The translations under genes were made by a program, and so were the position numbers. A stretch of 64,000 bases of DNA from Lachnospiraceae bacterium (GTDB lineage Bacteria > Bacillota > Clostridia > Lachnospirales > Lachnospiraceae). Each line of letters begins with the position of its first letter. Position 1 is the stretch's first letter. The notes under the pieces were generated by a model. It did no database searches. It saw only the letters and a program-made list of their open reading frames with translations, and was not told the origin of the DNA. This document shows positions 35,448 through 44,049 of the stretch, piece after piece. The stretch covers positions 1 through 64,000 of the forward strand of contig JAILRO010000005.1 in the NCBI GenBank assembly GCA_024698145.1. The letters are read 5' to 3'.

Positions 35448-36857
35448 ATGGGTGGATTTTTTGGAGTAGTTGCAAAGGAAGATTGTATTTTTGATTTGTT
35501 CTTCGGAACTGACTATCATTCACATCTCGGAACACGCAGAGGTGGTATGGCTGTATTTGGCAAGAAGGGATTTAATCGTGCTATTCACAATATAGAGAAC
35601 TCCCCTTTCCGTACAAAGTTCGACAAAGATATTCGCGAAATGGAAGGCTATATGGGAATAGGTTGTATTTCAGATTATGAACCACAGCCGCTTATTGTAC
35701 GTTCTCATCACGGTACTTATGCAATTACAACTGTCAGCAAGATTAACAACTCCGAAGAGATTGTTGAAAAACTCTTTGAATCCGGCAATTCTCATTTCCT
35801 TGAAATGAGCGGTGGAGATATCAATCCAACAGAGCTTGTCGCTGCAATTATCAACCAGAAAGAGAACTTAATCGACGGTATCAAATACGCACTTGATATA
35901 GTTGACGGTTCCCTTACATTTATGGTACTTACTCCAAAAGGAATATACGGTGCGCGTGATAAAATGGGTAGAACACCGATGGCTATCGGAAAGAAGGAAG
36001 ATGCTTACTGTCTTACCTTTGAAGATTTTGCCTACAGAAACTTAGGCTACGAAGACTACAAGGAATTAGGTCCCGGTGAGGTCGTTGTCGTTGACAGAAC
36101 CGGCGTCAAAACACTGGTTACACCGGGCAAGGATATGAAAATCTGCACTTTCCTTTGGGTATATTACGGATATCCTTCAAGCTCATACGAAGGAATCAGC
36201 GTTGAGAAAATGCGTTACAACTGTGGCGCATGCCTTGCAAAGCGTGATAACGTCAAACCTGACATTGTTGCAGGTGTTCCGGATTCAGGAACGGCACACG
36301 CTGTCGGTTACTCTAACGAATCAGGCATACCGTTCTCAAGACCGTTTATCAAATATACTCCTACATGGCCGAGATCATTTATGCCTACAATACAAAGCAA
36401 GCGTGATCTTATTGCAAAAATGAAACTTTTGCCGGTTCACGATTTGATTAAAGACAAGAGCTTATTGTTGATAGACGATTCCATCGTTCGTGGAACTCAG
36501 CTTAGAGAAACTACCGAGTTCTTGTACCAGAGCGGCGCAAAGGAAGTTCACATTCGTCCGGCATGTCCGCCGTTGTTATACGGATGCAAATACTTAAACT
36601 TCTCACGTTCAACTTCAGAGATGGATTTGATTACAAGGCGAGTTATTGCCAGACTTGAAGGAACAGAAGATGTCAGTGAAGAAACTCTTCAGGAATATGC
36701 TAATCCGGAATCAGAAAAGTACGAACAGATGCTTGAAGAAATCAGAAAAGAATTGAACTTCACATCACTTCGTTACAACAGATTAGATGATCTTCTTTCT
36801 TCTGTCGGAATACCTAAAGATAAGCTTTGTACTTACTGCTGGGACGGAAAAGAATAA
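35448..36857 (+). CDS. Amidophosphoribosyltransferase homologue lacking the N-terminal Cys
   Basis: The 469-residue protein aligns in outline with PurF, which makes phosphoribosylamine from PRPP and glutamine in purine synthesis. The PRPP-binding motif LIDDSIVRGTQ is intact at 341-351. Cysteines at 233, 373 or 380, 461 and 464 could match the Fe-S ligands of Bacillus-type PurF. The N-terminus reads MGGFFG where PurF has MCGxxG, so the nucleophile of the glutaminase domain is missing. The start is secure: AAGGAG lies before the only suitable ATG. It could use free ammonia, act as a regulator, or catalyse another PRPP reaction. No other pur gene is adjacent. Confidence 0.8.
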   Translation: MGGFFGVVAKEDCIFDLFFGTDYHSHLGTRRGGMAVFGKKGFNRAIHNIENSPFRTKFDKDIREMEGYMGIGCISDYEPQPLIVRSHHGTYAITTVSKINNSEEIVEKLFESGNSHFLEMSGGDINPTELVAAIINQKENLIDGIKYALDIVDGSLTFMVLTPKGIYGARDKMGRTPMAIGKKEDAYCLTFEDFAYRNLGYEDYKELGPGEVVVVDRTGVKTLVTPGKDMKICTFLWVYYGYPSSSYEGISVEKMRYNCGACLAKRDNVKPDIVAGVPDSGTAHAVGYSNESGIPFSRPFIKYTPTWPRSFMPTIQSKRDLIAKMKLLPVHDLIKDKSLLLIDDSIVRGTQLRETTEFLYQSGAKEVHIRPACPPLLYGCKYLNFSRSTSEMDLITRRVIARLEGTEDVSEETLQEYANPESEKYEQMLEEIRKELNFTSLRYNRLDDLLSSVGIPKDKLCTYCWDGKE

Positions 36858-36864
36858 CAAAAAC

Positions 36865-36896
36865 AAAGGATGGAACAAAGCGTTCCATCCTTTTCT
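36865..36896. terminator. Bidirectional terminator after the PurF-like gene
   Basis: A 12-bp stem (36865-36876 with 36882-36893) has a 5-base loop and flanking A- and T-rich tracts. It separates the converging genes at 35448 and 36917. Confidence 0.85.
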
Positions 36897-36916
36897 TATA
36901 TCTTTATATTGTCTTC

Positions 36917-37699
36917 CTACTGTAAGGCACGCTGTGCAGCTTCTATCTCTTTGAGACGTTCTCTTACATTCTCCTTAAGGTCATATGCCTTATCTTTGAT
37001 TCTTGCATTAACCGAAGGTCCCATAAGTCTTGAAAGCATCGATATAGCATCTTTGTATTTGCCAAGCCTACTTGCAAGTGCAGCACAAAGATATGTTAAA
37101 GTATGCTCATCCATACCACTTAACGGGAACTTTTCCTCCGAGAAAGCCTTCATATAACCTTCAAGCGCCTTATCAAGACAACCTCTCTCCTCCTGGCGAA
37201 GATCTCTTATCTCATCTTCCGAAAGAAAATCACTCTCGGTTTCAAGCTTACCGCGAACAACCCAGCCACGCTTCAAATATGTATATGCCTTACGGCTCTC
37301 TTTAAATGCTGCCATGTGATCACTTTGAATTGCAATGTCGTATTGTTTTAAAGCTTCGCTGTATGTAAGGTGATTACCACCGATATATGCTCTATCCTTG
37401 GCAAACGAAGGAAGTCCCTGTTGCAACTGTTTTCTCCATGTAGGAATCATTTCATCAAAGTATCTTGCCATTGCTCCGTATCCGCAGACCGGACACACTA
37501 CAACTTCATACTTCAACGGGTCAACCCATTTGAAATGAGGTCTCAAATCCTCATCTGTACCTTGAGCAATCATTTTGGCTTTTCTGACAGCAAGTGACTT
37601 AAAATCCTCGTCACATACAGGACATTTGTACGACTTAGGAAACAGACACGCTTCCTCTTGTTTGACCATTTCATTGTACTTCTCAACATCCAATTCCAT
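36917..37699 (-). CDS. DUF2225 zinc-finger protein
   Basis: The 260-residue soluble protein has two CxxC pairs: 'YKCPVCDEDF' at about 25-34 and 'VVCPVCGYGAM' at about 68-78. A largely helical C-terminal half follows that may be TPR-like ('LTYLCAALASRLGKYKDAISMLSRL'). It matches DUF2225, common in Clostridia and spirochaetes and of unknown function. The ATG at 37699 follows GGGAG; a TTG at 37720 gives seven extra residues but is less well placed. It lies downstream of the ABC importer genes. Confidence 0.8.
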   Translation of the reverse strand: MELDVEKYNEMVKQEEACLFPKSYKCPVCDEDFKSLAVRKAKMIAQGTDEDLRPHFKWVDPLKYEVVVCPVCGYGAMARYFDEMIPTWRKQLQQGLPSFAKDRAYIGGNHLTYSEALKQYDIAIQSDHMAAFKESRKAYTYLKRGWVVRGKLETESDFLSEDEIRDLRQEERGCLDKALEGYMKAFSEEKFPLSGMDEHTLTYLCAALASRLGKYKDAISMLSRLMGPSVNARIKDKAYDLKENVRERLKEIEAAQRALQ

Positions 37700-37720
37700 A
37701 CCGTTACACTCCCACTGCAA

Positions 37721-38512
37721 TTAATTATTGTTTGCTATAAATCTGCCTAAGAACTGCTTAGTACGCTCTTCCTTAGGATTATTAAACACTTCATCCGGTG
37801 TACCATGTTCAAGTACATATCCGTCATCCATAAATATAACCTTGTCAGACACATCTCTTGCAAACGCCATCTCATGGGTAACAATTATCATCGTCATTTT
37901 GGTTTCTGCAAGTTCTTTGATTACTCGAAGCACCTCGCCCGTAAGCTCCGGGTCAAGTGCCGAAGTCGGCTCATCAAAACACAATATATCAGGCTTTAAA
38001 GCCAACGCTCTTGCAATAGCAACACGCTGACACTGTCCTCCCGACAACTGGTGAGGATAGTTGTCCATACGCTCTGAAAGACCCATCTGATAAAGAAGCA
38101 TTTTCGCTTCATCTTCAATCTCCTGAAGTATCTCTTTTTTCTTTTCCTTGTATTCAGGCAACTTCTTGGCTTGCAACTGTTTGGCAAGCATTACATTCTG
38201 CAAAGCAGTGTACTGCGGAAACAGATTAAACGACTGGAATACCATTCCAAAATGAAGTCTGTTCTTTCTTACCACGGACTCTTTAAGATACTCCTTATCC
38301 GATGCATCAAATACAACCTTCCCGCCAACCTTAATCACGCCACTATCAGCATGCTCCAGGAAATTGAGACATCTAAGAAGAGTAGTCTTACCGCTTCCCG
38401 AAGAACCTATGATAGAAAGCACCTGACTTTTTTCAAGTGTGAAGCATATATCTTTAAGAACCTCTGTATGATCGAAGGATTTGCCGATATGCTCTACCTC
38501 TAATATACTCAT
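37721..38512 (-). CDS. Polar amino-acid ABC transporter ATPase (GlnQ-like)
   Basis: The 263-residue protein has Walker A (GSSGSGKTT at about 34-42), the LSGGQCQR signature, Walker [15 protein letters not shown] and the H-loop [10 protein letters not shown]. It carries a Lys/Glu-rich insertion (about 120-145), making it a little longer than GlnQ. The ATG at 38512 follows GGAGG by 5 bases. It lies 14 bases after the permease gene and completes a one-permease amino-acid importer. Confidence 0.93.
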   Translation of the reverse strand: MSILEVEHIGKSFDHTEVLKDICFTLEKSQVLSIIGSSGSGKTTLLRCLNFLEHADSGVIKVGGKVVFDASDKEYLKESVVRKNRLHFGMVFQSFNLFPQYTALQNVMLAKQLQAKKLPEYKEKKKEILQEIEDEAKMLLYQMGLSERMDNYPHQLSGGQCQRVAIARALALKPDILCFDEPTSALDPELTGEVLRVIKELAETKMTMIIVTHEMAFARDVSDKVIFMDDGYVLEHGTPDEVFNNPKEERTKQFLGRFIANNN

Positions 38513-38526
38513 ATCTTCCTCCAATC

Positions 38527-39213
38527 CTATCTGAAATATTCAAGTTTCTTTTCAAGGCCACCAAGCAAAAGTGTAAGCAATCCGTTACATACAAGATAAT
38601 ATATAGCCGTAAAGAACAATGGCCATATAGCACCTGATATTCCCTGCGAACCCTTCATAAACGCCTGTCCTGCCCAGATAATCTCCTGCAAGGCTATAAT
38701 TCTTGCAAGCGAAGTATCTTTGACAAGTGTAAGTATCTCATTTGATATTGGAGGAAGAATCCTCTTAATCATCTGTAATAACTTAACCTTAAAAAATATC
38801 TGTGATCTAGTCATTCCCAAAACCTTACCGGCCTCATCCTGACCGACAGGAATACTTATAATACCGCCACGGAAAATCTCCGAGAAGTAGCATGCATAAT
38901 TGATTATAAATGCTACCGAAGAAGCAAAGAATCTTCCTCCTTCTCCGCCGCCCCAGACAGGATTCTTAAGCACTAATCCAGGGAAATAATATATTATAAG
39001 TAGCTGAATCATCAGAGGCGTTCCTCTAATGATCCATATAAATAACTTAAGTACCACTCTGATTGGTGCAATCTTAGACTTTGAACCAAAGCAGATCAAA
39101 AGACCAAGTGGCAACGCACCAAGCAACGTCACAAAAAACAGCTTCATTGTCTGAAGAAATCCTATATTGAGTGAATGCACTACAACAGGTAGCTGTTCCA
39201 TAAATGTATCCAT
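38527..39213 (-). CDS. Polar amino-acid ABC transporter permease
   Basis: The 228-residue membrane protein of the HisM/GlnP family has about five membrane segments. The N-terminal '[15 protein letters not shown]' and the EAA loop '[22 protein letters not shown]' at about 130-152 are seen. GAGGAA precedes the ATG. It is between the lipoprotein and ATPase genes of the same importer. Confidence 0.93.
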   Translation of the reverse strand: MDTFMEQLPVVVHSLNIGFLQTMKLFFVTLLGALPLGLLICFGSKSKIAPIRVVLKLFIWIIRGTPLMIQLLIIYYFPGLVLKNPVWGGGEGGRFFASSVAFIINYACYFSEIFRGGIISIPVGQDEAGKVLGMTRSQIFFKVKLLQMIKRILPPISNEILTLVKDTSLARIIALQEIIWAGQAFMKGSQGISGAIWPLFFTAIYYLVCNGLLTLLLGGLEKKLEYFR

Positions 39214-39240
39214 TATAATTCCTCTTGTTTCATTAATTAA

Positions 39241-40080
39241 CTACTGTGCAATAAGTGCTGCCTGCACGCCATATGTCTCAGCTGTTTTCTGCATTGAGCC
39301 GTCATCATAACTTGTCTTGAAGAACTCATTTAACTTAGCTACGAGATCTGATCCCTTGCGGAAACCAACACCATATTCTTCGCTGTTAAGACCAACAGTA
39401 TATGTAAGGTCTGCATAACTTGTTCCCTCACCTACCATTGCTGCGGCCATAAGTGAATCTATGATAGCTGCATCTGATGTTCCGGCTGCAACTTCCATAA
39501 GGGCATTAGCCTGATTTGAAACTGATGTATAATTAAATCCATTTGCCTCTGCTTCAGCCTCTCCGGCACTTCCTACCTCAACTGCAAAATTGAGATCCTT
39601 AACTGCATCTACAGTATTACAATCAGCAGCCTTGTCTGCAGGAACGATAACAACCTGTGCATTATTACAATATGGTTTAGAACAATCCATTGCGTTGAGT
39701 ACCTCGTCTGTAAGTGTCATTCCATTCCATACACAATCTATACTTCCTGATTCCAACTCGAGCGCCTTGTTATCCCAGTCTATCTCAACAAACTGCACAT
39801 CAACACCAAGGCTCTTTGCAAATTCTTTTGCCATATCTGCATCAAAACCTATCCACTCGCCATTCTCATCCTTGTAATCCATAGGCTCAAAATCTGTTAT
39901 TCCTACAACAATAACACCTTTATCCTGAATTGCCTTCAAATCACTTGCATCAGATGTTAATCCTTCCTCACTTGATGAAGCTTTGTCTGGTTCTGCTACA
40001 CCAACCTTCTCTGAACCGCAAGCTGCGAGAGAGAAACACATTGTAAGTGCCATTGCCATTGCTAAAATCTTCTTGAACAT
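39241..40080 (-). CDS. Amino-acid ABC transporter substrate-binding lipoprotein
   Basis: The 279-residue protein has a lipoprotein signal with lipobox SLAAC (Cys at about 21), and a type-2 periplasmic-binding-protein fold of the SBP_bac_3 family. Typical pieces are 'VIVVGITDFEPMDYKDENGEWIGFDADMAKE' and 'DCVWNGMTLTDE'. The ligand is probably a polar amino acid and is not determined. The ATG at 40080 follows AGGAGG; the 8 extra upstream residues are not needed. The gene follows a GGDEF gene by 47 bases. Confidence 0.93.
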   Translation of the reverse strand: MFKKILAMAMALTMCFSLAACGSEKVGVAEPDKASSSEEGLTSDASDLKAIQDKGVIVVGITDFEPMDYKDENGEWIGFDADMAKEFAKSLGVDVQFVEIDWDNKALELESGSIDCVWNGMTLTDEVLNAMDCSKPYCNNAQVVIVPADKAADCNTVDAVKDLNFAVEVGSAGEAEAEANGFNYTSVSNQANALMEVAAGTSDAAIIDSLMAAAMVGEGTSYADLTYTVGLNSEEYGVGFRKGSDLVAKLNEFFKTSYDDGSMQKTAETYGVQAALIAQ

Positions 40081-40127
40081 TTTACTTCCTCCTAAATGTT
40101 GCATAAAATAATCATATAATAAAGCTA

Positions 40128-41579
40128 TCAGACTCTGATAGACTTCATTTCTTTCTTTCGGGCATACATTGCCTTATCTGCTCGTTTGAATACGTCCTCA
40201 ACATTAAGGTCATGATTCACATCATAAATCGCATATCCGATTGCCGCAGATACTCTTTCCCATGGATTGATTGACATATCCATGCTTACTTCGTCAATAG
40301 TTGTATTAAATGTTGTAACAAGACTTCTAACCTTGTCATAATCCGTGTTTTTCAAAATAACTACAAACTCATCTCCACCGACTCTAAATACAGGAGAATG
40401 CTGGAATATCGCACATATTATATTACAAAGCTTGATAATTGCGATGTTGCCATTCTCATGACCGTAGGAATCATTAATTCTCTTAAGGTAATTAAGATCT
40501 ATCATCACTATACCAAACTTGGTATGACCATCGGCAAGTTCATTTTTCAAGCGCATAATTTCTATGTCATACGAAGTCTTATTACGTACTCCTGTAAGTG
40601 CGTCCTTATACGCAAGTTCATTCATTCGCTGAGCTCTTTCCTTAGTATCAGTAAGCTCCTTACTTGCTTCCAACAGATTTGCTATATTATCATTGATATC
40701 TCGTTCCATCTGTTTCATTGATTCGGAAAGTGCTTCAATCTCATCGCCGGTATGAATATCTATAGCCGCAAACCCAAGTCTTGCTCCTGTTTTCTCTCCT
40801 TTACAGTACTTAACAGCTGCTTCAGACAAAATATTAATTGGCTTAACGATAGTTCTGTTAACAAGAAGTATTGATATTGCACACAAAATCAGTGAAATCG
40901 AAACAAGCAGAATAACCAATGCTGCAACATATCTTATCTGACTACCTCTTACTTCATCCATTGATATATCCACACCTATATAACACGGAACATTACCGTC
41001 CTTATCAATAACAGGCGCCATACAGGATACAAGCCAGCCGTACGATTCTGTATTGGTAACATACGGATCACATTCCGCAGCCGGATCATCAAAAATAGCA
41101 TCATTATTGTCAACAATAGTATCAATACATCCTATCGGGCAAGGTTCCTCCGGGTCTGCGTCAAGCATATATACACCAACCCTCTCATCATGAATAACTG
41201 TATAAACATACACACAATCAACATCATTAACATCCTGTATTGCCCTGACCTGCTCATACAATTCCTTATAACAGTCTAATTCCTTAATATCCGTATATAA
41301 CCCTACATACTGATAAAACTCCCTTGAACCCCACTCATCGCTGGTTACTTTCTTCTCAGCAGAATTGTATATTTCCAAAACAGCATTTGACAGTTCTGTA
41401 GCCTTATCTACATCCAAACTCTTAGAAACCGTATATGCCAATTCCTTAGCATCCGCACTATAATGCGTTTCCAGAATACTTCCAATTCTTCGACTGCCCA
41501 CCAAAATAGTTGTCCCGCTTAGCACAACCATTATCGCTATAAGTAATAATACTGTTTTTGTCTTCAACGAAAGCTTCAT
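40128..41579 (-). CDS. Membrane-bound diguanylate cyclase (GGDEF)
   Basis: The 483-residue protein has a transmembrane segment at about 8-28, an extracellular sensor to about 232, a second segment at about 235-258, a HAMP domain, a helical linker and a GGDEF domain from about 318. The active-site motif RVGGDEF is intact. No RxxD inhibitory site is visible five residues before it. It should make cyclic di-GMP in response to an outside signal. It lies upstream of the amino-acid importer in the same direction, so its signal may be related to that substrate; this is inference. GGAGGAAG precedes the ATG. Confidence 0.92.
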   Translation of the reverse strand: MKLSLKTKTVLLLIAIMVVLSGTTILVGSRRIGSILETHYSADAKELAYTVSKSLDVDKATELSNAVLEIYNSAEKKVTSDEWGSREFYQYVGLYTDIKELDCYKELYEQVRAIQDVNDVDCVYVYTVIHDERVGVYMLDADPEEPCPIGCIDTIVDNNDAIFDDPAAECDPYVTNTESYGWLVSCMAPVIDKDGNVPCYIGVDISMDEVRGSQIRYVAALVILLVSISLILCAISILLVNRTIVKPINILSEAAVKYCKGEKTGARLGFAAIDIHTGDEIEALSESMKQMERDINDNIANLLEASKELTDTKERAQRMNELAYKDALTGVRNKTSYDIEIMRLKNELADGHTKFGIVMIDLNYLKRINDSYGHENGNIAIIKLCNIICAIFQHSPVFRVGGDEFVVILKNTDYDKVRSLVTTFNTTIDEVSMDMSINPWERVSAAIGYAIYDVNHDLNVEDVFKRADKAMYARKKEMKSIRV

Positions 41580-41600
41580 ATAACTTCCTCCGGCATTTTA

Positions 41601-41639
41601 TTACAATCGTGCCTATTATTGTAACATAAGCCTTATGTT
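41601..41639 (-). other. Two adjacent hairpins between thioesterase and GGDEF genes
   Basis: Arms 41601-41607 with 41618-41624 and 41623-41629 with 41633-41639 are 7-bp inverted repeats. The hairpins overlap slightly, so they are partly exclusive. No T-run follows on the minus strand. They could be a weak terminator or a leader structure. Confidence 0.3.
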
Positions 41640-41648
41640 TACGCAATC

Positions 41649-42047
41649 CTATAACTTAAAGCCCGTGCCTACAAACTGAGCCACCATTCTTTCCTCATTA
41701 TCAACCACATGAACGTTGATAACCGCAGAACTTCTACCGTTTTTTACTATATGTGCGGAAGCAACGAGCTTGTCCCCTTTTGGTGCATTTAAGTAGTTGA
41801 TACTTACCTGTTGTGCAACAGCGGGCATATGAACCTGATTAATAAGTGCTGCAAATGCAAGGTCGGCTAACGTGAAAATTACTCCTCCCATTATTCCGCC
41901 ATTAGCATTTTTGTGCTTGTCTGTCAATTCAACACTGCACACACTGTACTCATCTGTAAGTTCATCAAGATGCATACCATTGTCTGTAGCAAATCTGTCC
42001 TTTTTAAAATACTCTCTTGCTTCTTCCATGTTTTTAAATGTTCCCAT
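41649..42047 (-). CDS. Hotdog-fold thioesterase (PaaI-like)
   Basis: The 132-residue protein has the PaaI/4HBT pattern. 'NGGIMGGVIFTLADLAFAALIN' is the typical helix and active-site region at about 49-70, and 'YLNAPKGDKLVASAHIVKNGRSSAVINVHVVDNEERMVAQFVGT' follows. It should hydrolyse an acyl-CoA or acyl-ACP thioester of unknown identity. It lies 16 bases after the transglutaminase gene. Confidence 0.88.
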   Translation of the reverse strand: MGTFKNMEEAREYFKKDRFATDNGMHLDELTDEYSVCSVELTDKHKNANGGIMGGVIFTLADLAFAALINQVHMPAVAQQVSINYLNAPKGDKLVASAHIVKNGRSSAVINVHVVDNEERMVAQFVGTGFKL

Positions 42048-42063
42048 TGTTTTTTCTCTCTTT

Positions 42064-43809
42064 CTATAATAAATCCATTTCTTTTGATTGTATTAAATAC
42101 AAACGTCTATATCTTTTTGAATAAGTCTCACACATCGGCAAATACGACTTTTTATAATTGCTATCATCTAACATCACATCAACTTCTGCGTAATTATAGT
42201 ATATTGCTCTCCATTTATCCAAATTGCTAAAATATCGATATATACTCCTTGAGTCTTCATGCTCAACCCCAATAGGATCTGTATATGTATAGTGAACCGT
42301 TATAAGTGCAGGATCACGCGGATAAAAAGGTTTATAGATTAATTCACCACACACCCTACCCTTTACAATTATTTGATTTTCTAAAGTTTTATTATATTTT
42401 TTTGCACTACTGTTATAAAAAAAATACAACACCAGAAACATTGGGATAAACAGTATTATAATTATGTATTCCGCTTCTCCTTGAAGATATTTGACAATCG
42501 TCCACAACACCAATGCTAAACCAAAAATCAAAAAAACATAAATGAACTCCATGATTGAAAATACATTTATTTTTTTATAATATTCAGTTGCTCTTTTCCC
42601 GCCGACATAATGTTTTGTAACGGCATCATTCATATTCTTCCAACGTCTAACGTTCTTTTTATGTTTTACCAACATTATAATTAATGGAGCCGAACAAATA
42701 CTTGTAGCCACAAAAACATATATCAGATATCCCACAGACCATATTTCAAATATAATATTCTTATGATTGCTTGTTCCAGAATCATTTATATCCATTATAG
42801 GCGTCTCAGTACTTTCAGGCGCTATGTCATCCTTAATAGGATACGAGGTTTCACAAACCTGTTTTGCAATTTCTTTGTATTCACTATCCGGAACATGATG
42901 AGGAAAATCATTACTTCCTTTCAAAAAGTACTGATAATTAATTCCATTTTCGCCTGCATCATCCCATGTAACATCTAAGTTATACCATTTTCCATCCACA
43001 TTAACGATATTCCACGCATGTTCTCCGACATCTCCATCATTTCCAACACTTTTCCCGCTTATAATTCGAACCGGAATTCCCATGTTAGTTAACAAATTAA
43101 ATGTTGCCATGGCATATCCTTGACATACCATCACGCCGTCTTTAATTCCACTAAGATCATCATAATTCTTATATTCTTTATCGTAATCAATATTATCGAT
43201 AAGGTAGTCGTGTACTGTCTTGATACTCTCATAATCGTTATCACACTTTAACTTTGAGGCCAGTTCTGACATATTCTTAATATGTTCATCAAACTCCTCT
43301 TTGGTGTACTTATACTTTAACTTAACGATTATTCTGTATTTTGTTTCAGTTCTGTCAATTTTTTCAAAGGGTGAATAAGTTATTCCATCAAGCAAATATT
43401 CTTTCATGTAAATTCCGCTTACAAGCGGGTCATCTTTACAATAATACAGCCAAAAATGGTCTATAGCACCCTTCAACTGATGATAAAGCTCTATGTTATC
43501 AGTATCATAATACATTTCCTCTTTGTAATCCTTAATCTGATAACACATCGCTTCAAACAGTTCATTCTCATTTCTGACGACCTGAATGAATTTACCTTCT
43601 TCATCCTTTTTCTCAAGTTGAAGCATTTCTTCATAGTACTGTTGCTGAGCCAATGCATTTTCCTGTGCAATCTCTTCTTTTGTTTTACCATATATGAATC
43701 TATATACCTCGTCTTCGTCAATATAGGTTGTCGCTTTACAGGGCATGCAAAAAATAAGCGAGACCACAAGTATTAAGTTCATAAATAAAAATTTTCTTTT
43801 TTTGTTCAT
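42064..43809 (-). CDS. Secreted or membrane transglutaminase-like protein
   Basis: The 581-residue protein has a signal peptide or anchor (about 5-25) and a helical N-terminal region. The transglutaminase core has Cys in GVMVCQGYAMA at about 230 and His/Asp in EHAWNIVNVDGKWYNLDVTWDD. Two membrane regions follow (about 350-375 and 415-465), with a C-terminal soluble domain recalling DUF3592. It is more AT-rich than its neighbours. No MoxR or DUF58 partner is near, unlike the transglutaminase at 23918. Its promoter carries three repeats (see 43862-43927). The substrate is unknown. Confidence 0.82.
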   Translation of the reverse strand: MNKKRKFLFMNLILVVSLIFCMPCKATTYIDEDEVYRFIYGKTKEEIAQENALAQQQYYEEMLQLEKKDEEGKFIQVVRNENELFEAMCYQIKDYKEEMYYDTDNIELYHQLKGAIDHFWLYYCKDDPLVSGIYMKEYLLDGITYSPFEKIDRTETKYRIIVKLKYKYTKEEFDEHIKNMSELASKLKCDNDYESIKTVHDYLIDNIDYDKEYKNYDDLSGIKDGVMVCQGYAMATFNLLTNMGIPVRIISGKSVGNDGDVGEHAWNIVNVDGKWYNLDVTWDDAGENGINYQYFLKGSNDFPHHVPDSEYKEIAKQVCETSYPIKDDIAPESTETPIMDINDSGTSNHKNIIFEIWSVGYLIYVFVATSICSAPLIIMLVKHKKNVRRWKNMNDAVTKHYVGGKRATEYYKKINVFSIMEFIYVFLIFGLALVLWTIVKYLQGEAEYIIIILFIPMFLVLYFFYNSSAKKYNKTLENQIIVKGRVCGELIYKPFYPRDPALITVHYTYTDPIGVEHEDSRSIYRYFSNLDKWRAIYYNYAEVDVMLDDSNYKKSYLPMCETYSKRYRRLYLIQSKEMDLL

Positions 43810-43861
43810 TTATTCTCTTTCCCTTTTTACTGTCAATTTGTGTTAAAAGGCTCTCCTTTGA

Positions 43862-43890
43862 TTTATACCACTATAACGGAATAACATCAA
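43862..43890 (-). promoter_or_regulatory. Promoter of the transglutaminase gene
   Basis: On the minus strand TTGATG (43885-43890) and TATAAA (43862-43867) are 17 bases apart, about 50 bases before the start at 43809. One repeat of the set at 43873-43927 fills most of the spacer and another lies just upstream of -35. Confidence 0.6.
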
Positions 43891-43927
43891 TAATAACGGA
43901 ATAATATTTAACAAAATAGCGGAACAA
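43873..43927. repeat. Three direct repeats overlapping a promoter
   Basis: ATAACGGAATAA occurs at 43873-43884 and 43893-43904, and the variant ATAGCGGAACAA at 43916-43927. The spacing is 20 and 23 bases, about two helical turns. Position and spacing suggest binding sites for a regulator of the transglutaminase gene. Confidence 0.6.
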
Positions 43928-43943
43928 TACAAAACTATTTTAT

Positions 43944-43992
43944 TCTAAAAAGCCTATGAAGCATCATAACATCTGAAACTTCATAGGCTGAT
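43944..43992 (-). terminator. Terminator of the gatCAB operon
   Basis: An 11-bp perfect stem (43951-43961 with 43979-43989) is followed on the minus strand by TTTT. It lies about 60 bases after the gatB stop. Confidence 0.8.
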
Positions 43993-44049
43993 TCTACACA
44001 AAGCGCAATGCATTTAATATACAATACTGCTCACTGAAAAATTAAATAT

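Noticed and set aside
43873-43927. LytTR-type binding sites
   Set aside because: The repeats resemble the style of LytTR repeats, but the core after GTT does not fit the consensus and the spacing is not the usual constant one. Kept only as repeats of unknown regulator.
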